Part shown: positions 1-11,178 of the stretch, in pieces
Position numbering within the stretch: position 1 is the first letter of the stretch
How the letters are laid out: each line of letters opens with the position of its first letter
Assembly: GCF_027244095.1 (NCBI RefSeq)
Contig: NC_069659.1
Location: forward strand, 26,382,501-26,446,500
Direction of reading: 5' to 3'
DNA length: 64,000 bases
Origin: Hemicordylus capensis
Taxonomy: Eukaryota; Chordata; Lepidosauria; Squamata; Cordylidae
Program-made: the position numbers and the translations under genes
Notes under the pieces: model-generated
What the model saw: only the letters and a program-made list of their open reading frames with translations
The model's database searches: none
Told to the model about the DNA's origin: nothing

Positions 1-99
1 AGCAGCCCTTGCTACAAGTGTGTGTCTGTGTCTGTGTGCACGTGTGTGAGTCGATGTCTGTGTGATGTGATGAAGAGAAATCCCCTTCTTTCCTCTCTA

Positions 100-490
100 T
101 TTATTTAATTTATATACCGCGTGACTCCAAAGGCTCTAGGTGGTTCACAAATTAAACACAATAGAAACAGAATAAAACCAACTATTAAACAATTAAAGTG
201 TAAAACATTCAAAGATTACAGCAATTAAACATTTTAAACAGCAATTAAAAATTTGCAACATTCAGAGATTACTAAAAGCCTGGCTTAAAAAGTGTGGCTT
301 AAGGGCTCTTTTAAAGGCTGGTAAAGATGTTATGCCACAAATGTCTATAGGGAGTGCATTCCACAGCCCAGGAGTTGACTATAGAGAAGGCGTGCTCCTG
401 AGTCACTAGCAGATGAGCTGGTGGTATACGGAGATGGACCTCTCCTGATTATCTTAATGTGAGGTGGGCATCATGCAGAAGAAGAAGGCT
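100..490 (-). mobile_element. L2/CR1-type LINE 3' fragment
   Basis: Read on the minus strand this stretch has the layout of the LINE 3' ends seen again at 17.2-17.6 and 40.0-40.66 kb: a degenerate reverse-transcriptase C-terminal part (around 300-490), then an A/T-rich 3' UTR, then a tail near 100-120 that includes the panel-like string tatataccgc. Family placement in the L2/CR1 clade is from general resemblance; no intact frame remains. Confidence 0.6.
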
Positions 491-961
491 CTCTCCCAGG
501 CACTCTCTTTGCTGTAGGGGAATGTCCTTAGTAGTGTTCAAATGACAGCATTCAAGGTTTGAGTGGTTTCACAAACTGTTGTTTGGGCTGGAATCTGGAT
601 TCTTATTCTGACTAAATACATATATGATTGCATTCAGTAAAGACTGGTACGGAACTTATTGTTTGTTCGCATTTTTCAAAAATAAGATTTGTCAGGAATT
701 CATAAAAGCAATAATGAACATCTTTCTCTAAAGATGTGGTTAAGCACCTCGAATGTGCTTTGCCTTGTAATCATTCTGTATGATAATTTTGTTATATCCA
801 CTGAATGTACACTCCCACAGAACATTTACGACGTTGCTAGGTGTGGAGGAATCTGCTCATCCCACTGCGTTGCTTGTCACGGACCAGACTAAACCAGCCC
901 CGTGATTTGTACGCTTAACTGCTGTCACCAAATAGATTTTTCTTTTCTTGGGCTGTCTCTA
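491..961. other. Unassigned spacer, no gene seen
   Basis: Unique-looking A/T-rich sequence. A 67-codon open frame at 689-892 has no recognisable motif, no splice-flanked partner exon and no family resemblance, so it is not called as a gene. Confidence 0.4.
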
Positions 962-1238
962 CTGTAAAGTAAAGTAAAGTTGTGCCATCAAGTCGATTTC
1001 GACTCCTGGCGCCCACAGAGCCCTGTGGTTTTCTTTGGTAGAATACAGGAAGGGTTTACCATTGCCATCTCCCCCGCAGTCTGAGATGATGCCTTCCAGC
1101 ATCTTCCTATATTGCTGCTGCCCGATAAAGGTGTTTCCCATAGTCTGGGAAACATAGCAATGGGGATTCGAACTGGCAATCTCTGGCTTGCTAATCAAGT
1201 CATTTCCTCGCTGTGCCATTAGGTGGCAATAACAAGCC
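962..1238 (-). mobile_element. Sauria-type SINE
   Basis: On the minus strand it begins with a tRNA-like head (A-box region near 1,230 and B box ggttcgaatccc-like at about 1,165-1,180). It runs through a conserved body and ends with the BovB-like 3' end reading gtcgaaatcgacttgatggc and a short (ACTTT)n-like tail at 962-980. The same unit occurs near 14.0, 23.7, 32.4, 33.8, 44.7 and 59.8 kb. Sauria SINEs are known from squamates and use the BovB LINE for mobilisation. Confidence 0.85.
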
Positions 1239-1398
1239 TTAAACATTTGCAGTAAAACAAAAAACCAGTAGAGTGGATAGGCTTTCGGCGTGGGGTGGAG
1301 AAAATCAGACAGAAGCTTCTAATCTTTAAATACAACAAGAATTTTTACTCTGGAAAAAATTAATCATTTAAAACAGTCACTTTGGTTTCTTGGTACAG

Positions 1399-1430
1399 CA
1401 AAACAAAACAAAACAAAACAAAACAAAACA
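1399..1430. repeat. (CAAAA)n microsatellite
   Basis: About six uninterrupted copies of the pentamer. It lies in an otherwise unassigned stretch (1,240-2,030) in which I see no gene. Confidence 0.95.
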
Positions 1431-2032
1431 ACTCTCAAAGAGTTACCATAAGAGCATAAGGGCAGCAATAAAATGGTTGGGAAAATGCATCCAACTGAGT
1501 CCTCTGTAGTTACCTCAGCTTTTGCAACAACCTGGCCTGCCCCTTGTGCAGCCTGAGGTCCCATTCTTCTTCACAGTCCTGGGGTTCAACCCAGACTGGT
1601 TCTTTTGCTGGTGAATGTTTCAGCTCTCCAGAGAGATTTCATTCTCTGCCAGTGATTTCTTAGCTCTTTTTAGTCACAGCACTGATTCCCTCAATCTGTG
1701 CTAGCAATCCCTTCTCTTGGATTCTTCAGCTCCACACTCCTTCTGGTATTGTAACTTTCTGAACTTCACTGCATACTCCAGACTGACCAAAAACAACTCT
1801 ACTCTCTTGAATCAGCCTTCTTCTGATTCTGACTCTGAACTGAACTTTTCTGAAAGCAGCTTTCTTATATACACAAAATTCTTTGACTTTTAAAATAAAC
1901 CAACCAACATAACTTAAGTTCCCTCCATTTTTCAGAACATAACCAATGAAATCAAACTTCTCCTTCCTTCCAAAAATGTCCCAGTACATTGCATCACCCC
2001 CCAAAATGAAACTGTGGAAAAGGAGCTGTGAT

Positions 2033-2232
2033 CAGAGGTGCACCCAGGTAATTTTGGAGCCAGGACCTAAAGGCCTTTGAAGCCCCCGACCCCTGCCCCG
2101 GCATATTAAACATCATCGTGCTCGACCGGGTGACCACACCACCCAGGACAGACTAAAGAAGATTGGTGGGGCCCCAGGGCCTGTGGAGGCCCTGGTCTTT
2201 GGCCCGGAAGTCCAGGGGTAAGAGCACCTCTG
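2033..2232. mobile_element. Short non-autonomous hAT-like element
   Basis: Ends are inverted: CAGAGGTGCACCCAGG at the left and its imperfect complement ending in gcacctctg at the right, 200 bp in all. The interior has a GC-rich inverted pair around ggggccccagggcc. No clear 8-bp target duplication was found, so superfamily is inferred from the CAGAGG termini. Confidence 0.5.
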
Positions 2233-2470
2233 TGATCCTTTGACTCCCTGTATAGCAAGGCAGTGGCAACACAGAACTTAGGTACAACAGGTTTGCAGGA
2301 GTTGTGAACTTGTGACCCCCTGTACGGCCTTCTTAATATAGAGAACAAAGTAATTACAAAATGGAAGGTTTAGGACCCGAGGTTTAGGCCTCGTTCCTTC
2401 ACAGTGAGTTTTTGCTTAATGTATTCCTTCTAGTCTTTGTGGTGGAGAACCAGTCTTGTAGTCTCTCCTG

Positions 2471-2690
2471 CTGTAAGATATTCCCCTTAGGGGATGGGCC
2501 CTAGCTCAGTTGGAGAGCAGCTGCTTGCATGCAGAAGGTCCCAGGTTCAGTCCATGGCAGTATCTCCAGGTAGGGCTGTGAAGAACTCCTGCTAGAAACC
2601 TTAGAGAAGCCTCTGCCAGTCAGTGTAGATAGAGAATACTGAGATGGACCAATGATCTGATTCGGTATAAGGCAGCTTCTTATGTTATGT
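2471..2690 (+). mobile_element. tRNA-headed SINE with remnant of 5S-like head
   Basis: Starts with the last part of the 5S-like head (gtaagatattcccc), then a tRNA-like unit with A box tagctcagttggagagc and B box ggttcagtcc, then the shared body ending in ggcagcttcttatg. The body matches the other SINE copies in the window. Confidence 0.85.
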
Positions 2691-2999
2691 CCTACTGACA
2701 TTAAGTAGTCAGAGTAACTCTTGAGTAGTACTCTTGAGTAATTTAGTCTGGATGCCAGCCATGATTTACTGCCATATTTTGCCCTTTCCATGTACTACAT
2801 GATGATAATGAAGCCCTGGAGCTACATTTGGGGTTTTTACAAATGTCTTTTAATTTCCATATGGATATACTTCTGCACACCTCAGGAGTCTCCCTGCATC
2901 ATTGCAGAGATCTCTGAGGGCAGTCCATTTGAAAATTGCAAGGATCCTAGAAGGGATGATAATTTGCTCAGCCAAGCCATTTTCTCTCATAGGAACACA

Positions 3000-3946
3000 G
3001 GAAGTTGCCTTATACTGAGTCAGACCATTGGTCAATCTTCACCAGGGCTGCACAATATTCATCCCGTGAGCTAAATTTTTCCACAGGCACATTTTTCCTG
3101 GCCTGCAGTGGAAGGAAGCCACCCCCACCACCCAGCTCCGTGGCCACCGTGGGTAGCCAATGCCTGCAGGCCAGTGGCAGGAGAGGTGGCGAGGTAGTGT
3201 GCTGCTGTGGTGGTGAATTTAATGAATATTAAATGTTAAATTAATAAATGCTCTAAAATTTGACCTTGGCCTCCACACATCACATCACAGTTGGTTTTGG
3301 CCAACCAGGGCATTTTAATTGTGCACTGTTGTGCAAATGGGTTCAAAGAACACGGGCCGCTGCCAATCGGGCTCCGATACGCCCCCTGCATCTCACATTG
3401 GCAGCATGGGCTGGAGCGACCCTCCCTGCCTTTAACGGCAGGAAGAGGCGCTCCTGGCCTGGCTGACAACGTAGTGGGGCCAATCTCCCTCCCAAACGGA
3501 GCTGGGCAGCCCCGTTTGGGAGAGAGATCTGCCCGCGATGCATTGGCAGGGAGAATCGCTCTGGCCTGCCGGCAATGGGAGAATCGCTCCCATTGCCTTT
3601 AAAGACAGGGAGAATCGCTCTGGCCTGCACTGCCCAAAGCAGCAAGGGCCGATCTGCCTTTCAAACAGGGCCACAGGGCCCCATTTGGGAGGGAGACCAC
3701 ACCCCCACACCTGATGTCAGACATGGGGGCGTGGCTAGCTGAGTCCCTGCATCTGATGTCAGACGTGCTGGTGGGGCCAGGGACCATGGCAGTGGTTGAA
3801 CACGGGCCGCCGCCAGCCTTGCTTCATAGCTGTGTGCACCCCTGATCTACACTGATTGGCAGTGACTCTCCAGGGTTTTACGAGGATCTTTCCCAGCCCT
3901 AACTGGAGATGTCTGGGACTGAATTGAACTTGGGACCTTCTGCAGT
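3000..3946 (-). mobile_element. SINE split by a hAT insertion
   Basis: The two flanks, about 3,000-3,042 and 3,845-3,946, join into one minus-strand copy of the tRNA-headed SINE. The left piece carries the 3' end (cttatactgagtcagaccattgg on the plus strand). The right piece carries the body and the degenerate B box. The 802-bp element between them is flanked by a near-identical 8-bp duplication, so it landed in an existing SINE. Confidence 0.85.
3043..3844. mobile_element. Non-autonomous hAT element (802 bp)
   Basis: Termini are CAGGGCTGCACAATA and TGTGCACCCCTG (inverted). They are flanked by atcttcac (3,035-3,042) and atctacac (3,845-3,852), a 7/8 match expected for a hAT 8-bp target duplication. 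The interior is GC-rich and made of short inverted and direct repeats (gggagaatcgctctggcctgc occurs twice near 3,550 and 3,610). Related interiors occur at 9,493-9,922 and 27,569-28,011. The open frames inside it look like by-products of base composition. Confidence 0.85.
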
Positions 3947-3949
3947 GTG

Positions 3950-5130
3950 AACAAGCAAAAGCTGAGGTTCAACAAGAAGAGGTCAGGAATAGAACTGGAG
4001 GGTCAGAAGAACATGGGAACAGAGGAAATACTTAGAGTTCAGGCTAAGTGCTTTCACAACAGCATTGCTTCAGCACTGGTCTGTAGCAGACGGAACCCTT
4101 TTGAAGGGGAAGTGGGGAGACTTAGCGAGCAGAGAGATGAACATGAGAGAAGCTCTCCCAAGTTAGTCACTATGATAAGGGAGGTGAGTGAGAGAAGGGC
4201 AGTGGGTGGGGGCAGTTGGGTAACCTCAGGAACCTTTTGCTGACTCAGGGACTCAGCCCACTTTCTTTGCAATTCCCTAATCAGAATGTATATTTTGATT
4301 CTCTTGTAATAAATCTTGAATGGGGAATTAGCTCTCTGATGGTGGAAGATTTGTGGGGTCAAGCTCATCCACAGAATGCTCTCTCTTTGGGCTTTGCGAT
4401 CAGGTGAATGGCTTCTGGCATGGGGACTTGTGTGGCCATAATCTCTGGACTACTGCACTGTCTACAGTGTCCTTTCTTTCTGGGTGTTCTGGTCAAGCTA
4501 CTCGGGGACAGAGGCCCGTGCAACCGAAGGACATCTGAGAAAAGCGCAGGAGTATTCTTTCTCTCTGGGTATTCTGGTTGGATTGCTCAAAGTGCTGGCT
4601 CTGAGCTGGGATTCTTATACCCCCAAACTGATTGAAATTAACAGGATAATTGAATGGATTTTACTTCCTTTCCCATTCAGCAGGGAATGGGAGGAGAGAG
4701 AGCAAATCTAAAGACCTAAGGGTCCTGGTTCTGCTTGGGAGTCCCTCAAGTGTGGTTTGGGCTGAACGTGGGGGTCTAATCTAACAGATTTGAGTGCTAA
4801 CCAAATTCCCTATTCATAATAGATTTGAGTGCTAACCAAATTCCCTATTCATAATGTCATGGTTTTCCCAGAACAGCTGCTTTAACACTTAGAAGATTTA
4901 TACAGAATAATTCTCTTTGGATGGTACTTTGCTCTGAGCTGGATAAAACACTCATGTGTCCAGAATGGAAGGCAGAATGGAAGACACTTGCACTAAAATC
5001 ACTTATAAGCCTCCTGACCATGTTACCTTTCATGGGTGAGGGGAACTAATACTGCTGTTCTTTGGCATTTCCTCCTCTTCCTCCTCCTCCTGCTCCTCCT
5101 CCCTTCACCTCCATTTTCCTAACCTGAATG
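3950..5130. other. Unassigned spacer with a 36-bp tandem duplication
   Basis: No gene or known element recognised. A segment beginning agatttgagtgctaacc is present twice in tandem at about 4,784-4,855. A CTC/CTT-rich tract lies at 5,070-5,105. Confidence 0.5.
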
Positions 5131-5639
5131 TCCAAACTTGGAGAAATGGAGTTTGTGTGGGGGAAAGTGGCCCGTGGCTTCCTTTGCAAAATGCCATTCT
5201 GAACCTTCTCTCAGAGTGGAGTTTTGCCGCTGCAAACTCCATTTCTGTAGTGCCAGCGCTACGTTCAAACACTGGCACTGCAGTTTGGGCCTGATGGGAC
5301 CGGAGATGAGGAAGGAAGCTCCTGCATCATTCCGGCTCAATTGACCGTGCTGGCTGTCCTGTCAAAAAGGAAGCCCACACCGCTAGTTCCTCTACCTCTC
5401 TTCAGTCTTGCTGATTGCGGAGAGGGCCTTGTCACCCACATCTGAATGCGGACGGAGAATGGGGGCACAGAACCACAGGTCCATTGGTTCTGTGCTATAT
5501 CTGAACCCAGCCAGTAAATGTTAAAATTTTTGTTTTTAGTGTGTGGGAGAGTTTTATTCCACATATCAGTTGGCAACCAAGTGTAGAGAGACTCACAATT
5601 TCTGGGTTCTGCAAAATGGTGGGAAAAGAAGTGCAGCTT

Positions 5640-6010
5640 GTTGCTCACCATGTGCAAATGCTGTAACCCTCCCCACTGCTCTTTCCACCCTCAGCGCTCC
5701 TGCTGCTCTCACCTCCACTTGCCATTGGCTCTCTGGGCCTCTCAGAAGCGGAAAAGGCCCCATTCTGGTCTGCAGACTGGAATGGGGCCATTTTCCTTCT
5801 GAGTGGCCAGAGAATCACTGGGAATGTCCAGTGCTTGGAGCATCCAAGCAGCTCTCCAGCCACTCAGAAGGGGAAAGGCCTTTTTCTGCCCGCAGACAAA
5901 AATGGGGACTTATTCACTTCACAGAGGCTCAAAGAGCCAGTGGCAAGTGGTGGTGAGGGAGCCTTAGCCAGGACAGCAGGAGCCGTGGGGAAGGTGGCTA
6001 GTGGGAGGAG
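5640..6010. mobile_element. Foldback (palindromic) MITE-like element
   Basis: The left half (5,690-5,800, with cttgccattggctctctgggcc and ggccccattctggtctgcag) is the approximate inverse of the right half (5,870-5,985, with ctgcccgcagac and gccagtggcaag). This gives two diverged arms around about 5,840. Outer ends are not defined; the family is unknown. Confidence 0.5.
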
Positions 6011-6299
6011 TGGGCAGGCTAGTGAGGTGGCCCCAGACAATACTCATTTGAGTACTTTTCAAAAGTTTGGGGTACTCTTTTTTTTTTTTAACAAATGTTT
6101 GGTACACATGAGTACCTGAGTACCACTTATGTGAATCCCTGTTCATTGATAGTGTACTTATTTATACATGAGTAGTGGTGTCTTCTGGGTAGTGGTGTCT
6201 TCTGTGGAGATCAAGGAGTGAGTGACCCATAGGGTCTAGCATGCTATAAACAACCATGTGGTACTCTGAGGAAAACCACACCTTCACCTCCCCCCGCCA

Positions 6300-6960
6300 G
6301 CTTTCTCCCATCTCCTATGGGCTGTTTTGACTTGTTTTGAGGCCATTTTGGCCCTCTGTGAGTGTGTGGCAGCCATTTTTGAGGTCACTGTGCATGTACA
6401 TGGGCCATTTGCATGGCCAGGTAGTAACTTGCCATGATCCGGCCATGCAAATGGCCCACACATATGCACAGTGGCCTCAAAATGGCCACTGTCAGAGGCG
6501 TAACTATAGGGGGGCAGGGGGGGCACGTGCCCCGGGCGCCATCTTTTCTGGTCACGTGGGGGGCGCCGCCATGACAAAAAAATTTTTTTTGTTAATACAA
6601 ATGTTTCCTGCTCAGTGCAGCAGCGCTGCAGCAGTCAAGGTAGCATGTCAGCGCCCCCTCCCCCACGAGCGGTCCCTTCCGCACCGCCCGCGCCCCCCCC
6701 ATTGCTTTCCTGGTGCCTGGCGGCCAGTCAGTCGCCTGGCTTGGCGGCGGCGGCGGGCGCTTGTGAGGAAAAACCTAAGTATAATGTAGTATGTTGGGGG
6801 CGCGCGGGGGGGCGCCATTTCAGTGCTTGCCCCGGGTGCCGTTTTCCCTAGTTACGCCTCTGGCCACTGTGCACCCACAGAGAGCCGAAAAAGTACCAAA
6901 ACAGGCTGAAATGGCCTGTAGGAGACCAGGGGGAAGCAGGCGGGGGGAACTGCCAGAGAT
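6300..6960. mobile_element. Foldback element interrupted by a hAT insertion
   Basis: Arms meet near 6,430: the stretch gtgcatgtacatgggccatttgcatggcc is followed by its inverse ggccatgcaaatggcccacac. The inverse continues on the far side of the element at 6,493-6,862 (ggccactgtgcac, then aaatggcctgtaggaga against tcctatgggctgtttt near 6,313). Outer ends are uncertain. Confidence 0.6.
6493..6862 (+). mobile_element. GC-rich non-autonomous hAT element, copy 1
   Basis: Exact inverted termini CAGAGGCGTAACTA and TAGTTACGCCTCTG enclose 370 bp that are very GC- and CpG-rich. Perfect 8-bp target duplication gccactgt lies at 6,485-6,492 and 6,863-6,870. A second copy, inverted, is at 46,230-46,604. 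There is no transposase, so it would depend on a hAT enzyme in trans. Open frames of about 150 codons across it have no motif and are not genes. Confidence 0.92.
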
Positions 6961-7204
6961 CCTCTGGTGCTGCAGCACCACCCCATAAGAACCCTGAGGT
7001 CCTCAATGGCGGTTAGTCTACCTTATTTTTTTAAAACTAATTTTAATATGTCTGGTACCCCCAAACCGGCCCTGAACTGGTTTGAATTTGAACCAAACAG
7101 GGCACCAAGTTCGGGGCTGCCAAAAGTGAACATGCCCCATCTAATTCAAGTCTGGTTTGGACTCAAACCAAATGGGGCAAACTGGTTTTGTGCACATCCC
7201 TACT

Positions 7205-7640
7205 GGAGGGATGCTGTGCTGGGGTGGGTGGGGGTGGTGGATAGGGCACGTTGCTGTCCCCCTGCTAAATATAGAGCAACATAGGAACATAGGAAGCTGC
7301 CATATACTGAGTCAGACCATTGGTCTATCTAGCTCAGTATTGTCTTCACAGACTGGCAGCGGCTTCTCCAAGGTTGCAGGCAGGAATCTCTCTCAGCCCT
7401 ATCTTGGAGATGCCAGGGAGGGAACTTGAAACCTTCTGCTCTTCCCAGAGCGGCTCCATCCCCTGAGGGGAATCTCTTGCAGTGCTCACACTTCTAGTCT
7501 CCCATTCATATGCAACCAGGGCAGACCCTGCTTAGCTATGGGGACAAGTCATGCTTGCTACACAAGACCAGCTCTCCTCTCCTACCTAAAAGAGAATCAT
7601 CACTTTTAGAAGGTGCCCTTTTACTCAGCTAGCAGGGCAT
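7205..7640 (-). mobile_element. L2-like LINE 3' fragment split by a SINE
   Basis: The outer pieces (about 7,205-7,275 with ggagggatgctgtgctgggg, and 7,586-7,640 with aatcatcacttttagaaggtgcc) are the two halves of the same LINE 3' segment found intact at 14.6-14.9, 42.1-42.37 and 56.67-56.94 kb. Confidence 0.7.
7277..7583 (-). mobile_element. Composite 5S/tRNA SINE, near full length
   Basis: Minus-strand order is gagctggtcttgtgt head, 5S-like segment (agctaagcagggtc and gggagac signatures at about 7,500-7,545), a short decayed tRNA-like segment, then the body. The 3' end on this strand reads ggcagcttcctatgttcctatg. The octamer-like TTCCTATG tail resembles CR1-type LINE tails, which suggests CR1 mobilisation (inference). 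Confidence 0.88.
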
Positions 7641-7905
7641 CCTGAGCATCCATCTATCCTTTTTGCTCCGGTGAAAGTAAGCTGTTATCGTATGGCTCTT
7701 CTCCACAAGAGCAACCAAGGCAACAGCAGACCAGCACCCAGCACCTCCAGTGGGGATGTCTTGCCTGGCCACAGCCCCAGAAGGGTCAAGCACATCCTGC
7801 ATGACCAAGTTCAGAGTGTGCACCATGCAATGGATGAACACAAACTGACCCTGCTTGGCTGTCCTCGTTATGTTCGCAGCATTGCCGGTGGTCATGAACC
7901 CTGGC
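7629..7905 (-). pseudogene. hAT (Ac/ZBED-like) transposase fragment
   Basis: The minus-strand frame contains TTGNAANITRTAKQ, then HCMVHTLNLVMQDVL, then VEKSHTITAYFHRSKK. This is the arrangement of the hAT catalytic core in ZBED-type transposases: TDNAxN with the catalytic aspartate position, the CxxHxLNLxxxD motif, and the vxxxrxivxxFhrS helix. Here the aspartate position reads glycine. Only about 85 residues remain, with no BED finger or C-terminal dimerisation domain. It is flanked by LINE pieces. It is a decayed DNA-transposon gene, not a host gene. Confidence 0.8.
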
Positions 7906-8350
7906 TACCGATACGTTTCTGGGCAAAATACAAGGTGCTGGTCATTACCTATGAAGCCCTAAACAGCTTAAGCCCTGGGTATTTAAAAGAATGTCTTCTT
8001 CGCCATGAGCCCCACCACCTACTAAGATGATCTGCAGAGGTTTGCCTATGGCTGCTGCCAACCCGTCTGGGGGCTACTCGGGAACAGGCCTTCTCCGTTG
8101 CTACTCCTGGACTTTGGAATGTTCTCCCTGTTGAAATGAGAGCCTCCCCACTTCTGGCAACTTTTTAAAAAGGCACTGAAGAAACATTTATTCACCCAGG
8201 ACTTTAATTAGACTTATAGTTTTAAATTATTTTAATACTGGGTTTTAAATGCTTTTAATGTTTTAAATGATTTTAATTGTTGATTGATCTAATGTTTTAA
8301 ATGATTTTAAACTGCCCAGAGATGCAGGTTTTGGGCAGTACAGAAATATT

Positions 8351-8390
<40 letters not shown>
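7897..8390 (+). mobile_element. L2/CR1-type LINE 3' end with (CAAT)n tail
   Basis: The start translates as LPIRFWAKYKVLVITYEAL followed by a PGYLKECLLRHEP-like stretch. This is the conserved C-terminal end of L2/CR1-clade reverse transcriptases (LPVRxRIxYKVxLLTYKAL type). Stops follow, then a 3' UTR with gggcagtacagaaat and a (CAAT)n tail at 8,353-8,390. Confidence 0.85.
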
Positions 8391-8391
<1 letters not shown>

Positions 8392-8514
8392 AAGTTCATT
8401 CATCATTTTGAACCAAAGAAGATTATGAATGAACAATGATGAGCAGTGATAGTGGATTCTAAGAAGAATCTACCAGAGCATCTACTCTCATTACACCTCA
8501 GACATTGAAAACAA

Positions 8515-8934
8515 CAAAACCCAGTGCTCCATGGGCTTGTGGTTTGGGGATTGGTTGGCACCCTATGTGCACTACACCACAACTTGCTCTTGGCCACCCT
8601 GGTGCCCCCCCAAGTGGAGTTATGGTGCTGCAGAAATCCCCATTATTCCTTATGGGGAAAAGCTTAAAGATGCATCAACTTCCAAAAAAAAATCACCCCT
8701 TTGCTCAATTTATTTGAAATTTAGGTGGTAGCTTCCACCCATTGGGCACTACCAGCCACCCCACTCTTTTGCCCCCAGAACCCCTATTTTGCTCCAAATA
8801 GATTCAGAGTCAGAAAATTCAGGTACGAATCAAATCTGGGGTGATTCAGGGGGTAGATTCAGACCCAAAATAAATCGGGGGTGATTCAGTTCGCGTACAA
8901 ATCAAATGAAAAAATCAGTTTGTGCACAACCCTA
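8515..8934. mobile_element. Fragment of a TAGGGATGTGC-ended DNA element
   Basis: The right end reads gtttgtgcacaacccta, matching the terminus of the element at 54,671-55,394. The inner sequence shares its repeated gaatcaaat/gattcag phrases. The left end is not preserved, so it is truncated. Confidence 0.55.
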
Positions 8935-9171
8935 CTATATACCCACAACGCTCAAACTGTTTGAAGCCAAGCTGCTGGCACAGCTTTTCTACAGTGCCCA
9001 GCTGGGCCCCTTTTCCAATTTCACCCCCGCTGGAGCTCATAAAATCAAAGTTCTTAAGAGCAGCCCTTCAGGTTCCAAGATGTGTCTCTAACACCACACT
9101 GCGATTGGAGACAAGCTTGATGAAAGTGGAGGCTTGGGTCCGGATTACCATGCTTTGCTATTGGCTTAGAC

Positions 9172-9309
9172 CAGGCATCCCCAAACTGCGGCCCTCCAGA
9201 TGTTGCTGAACTACAACTCCCAGCATACCCAGCCACAAAAAATTGTGTCTAAGGATGCTGGGAGTTGTAGTTCAGCAACATCTGGAGGGCCGCAGTTTGG
9301 GGATGCCTG
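9172..9309. mobile_element. Palindromic hAT MITE with perfect 8-bp TSD
   Basis: A 138-bp near-perfect hairpin beginning CAGGCATCCCCAAACTGCGG, with arms containing agatgttgctgaactacaac. The flanks gcttagac (9,164-9,171 and 9,310-9,317) are identical and have TA at the centre, the nnnTAnnn form known for Buster-type hAT elements. The high arm identity suggests a fairly recent insertion. Confidence 0.93.
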
Positions 9310-9492
9310 GCTTAGACTGTCTCTCTGTCCCCTTGGTCTTGCCCCCCTCATTTTGAGCGATGGCCATTTCCAGCTGGAAATGGTCCATTATGACTAAAAT
9401 ATCATCTCTGGGCCTCCCCTCCCCCATTTAACCTGGGCTACGATCAGGCCAAGGCTCTAATTAAACAGTGCATTACAGACACAGAGTGCCAA

Positions 9493-9922
9493 CAGGCATG
9501 GAGGGAGACAAGTGGCGGCCACTGCAGCCCCTCCAGCCCTGCCCCCTGCACCTGATGTATGACGCAGGGTGCATTTAGCCACACCCCCTGCATCTTACCT
9601 CAGAGGCAGAGGCATGGCTTTGCTACCGAATGGGGTCGTGTGGCCCCGTTTGGGAGCGAAATCGGCCAGCGCTGCATTTGCACCGTGGCCAAGAGCAGCT
9701 CTTCCTGCCTTTAAAAGATAGGGAGAGTTGCTCCGGCCATGTTGCAAATGCAGTACTGGCCGATTTTGCTTGCAAACAGGGCTGTGTGGACCAGTTTGGG
9801 TGTGAAATCACCCCCCTCCCGCATCTGACATGGGGGCATGTCTGGGGCCGTGAGGCATGGCCCCTGATTGGCGGTGGCCTGGGTTCTTTGAACCCATTGG
9901 CCCAATGGTGGCTCCGCCCCTG
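9493..9922. mobile_element. Non-autonomous hAT element (430 bp)
   Basis: Left end CAGGCATGG, right end gctccgcccctg. An identical 8-bp duplication agtgccaa flanks it at 9,485-9,492 and 9,923-9,930. The interior shares cctttaaaa-gacagggagag and catctgacatgggggc phrases with the elements at 3,043-3,844 and 27,569-28,011. Confidence 0.85.
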
Positions 9923-10654
9923 AGTGCCAAACTGATCTAGGCAGGGCCTGGAACTTCTTCATCAGCAAAGGACTCAGGTATTCTGCCTCCCCTGTGGCAT
10001 ACTAACACAACTGGAAGTCCCAAAGCACAAGAGGGCCTTCATGCTGGCAAGATGCCATGTTCTCCCCTCAGCCATGCTTGTGGGACGATATAAGAAGACC
10101 CCAGTCTCAGAACGTGGGCAAGTTTAAACAACAGAGCCCATCCTCCTTCAGTGCTTGTATTACAGGAACATTATCTCCATCATCATTCTATCATTATTAC
10201 AGAAGTATCCAGACATTCAGGCCAATCTTACACCTCCCTACTGCTTTCTAATAACAACCCTGCCACCACTTACAGTGTTGCCAGGTTCTGGGCGGCAGCG
10301 ATTAAAATCTGGCGGATGATGACCTCTAACTCCTGCTCAGTGCCCAACTGTATGGACTAGCCTCAGTGCATCCTCAGCTAAGAGTACCATCACTGTTGCT
10401 GCTTGAAAGTGAGCCTTGGCAAGATCCTTGGGCTTGGATGTGGGCCTTTTGATGGTCATGGGTACAGTTTCACTTGGGAATGAGAAGTGCCTGTCACATG
10501 GATGAACTCTGAGGGACCTAGCTCAGGCCAGGTTTAGGTCAAGTTGAGGACAGAAACTGGACTTGTTGACCTATGAGGAAGTAGAGTGTAGTAGATATAA
10601 GCTGAGATCAACAAAGCAGAGGTCAAGAGCCAGAGGGTCAGGCCTATATCCTCT

Positions 10655-10850
10655 GACTCAGAGTAGTCTCTCAAACACCAGCCAGTTCAAGTAGAGGTCC
10701 CCCAGTGCTAACAGAACCAGCAATTTGAAAATCAGTAAAGAGCGCTCTAAACAGCAGAGCCTTCCTCAGGGTTGTTAAACAGCAGAGTCTTCCCCAAGCA
10801 ACCACTAGAGCAACATCACCCTTATGTTGTTATACCCAGTTCTCTTCTGT
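10655..10850 (+). repeat. Unclassified interspersed repeat, copy 1
   Basis: About 195 bp (from ctctgactcagagtag to ttgttatacccag) match 35,170-35,367 with only scattered differences. Inside there is a short tandem pair, cagcagagccttcc. No termini or coding capacity recognised. Confidence 0.8.
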
Positions 10851-11178
10851 TCCTACTTGGAACTATCCAAGGTCTTGACTCTTTCCCCCTTGGAGCTTGT
10901 CTGAGGTCTGTGACTCTTAACACAAGAACAATTAAGCCTGGTCATGCTTCTGCCCTGGAGGGCTATGGGACACAGACCAGCCTTTGCCTTGGTCTGCAGG
11001 TATGGTCTGGCTGTGGTCTGGCTGGGCTATCAGCAAATTGGTCATTGTGACTGCATTCTCATCCTCTGAATCAGATGAAGAAGATAAGGGAGCACCTTTA
11101 GGCCAAGATTGTGGTTCTGCGGGCATGGGGGCCCCATGAATCCTGGAGGAGTGTGGGAAGCGGGCTAAAATTCCATTC

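Noticed and set aside
5543-5956. 137-codon open frame on the plus strand
   Set aside because: It runs through a foldback repeat; no motif or exon signals.
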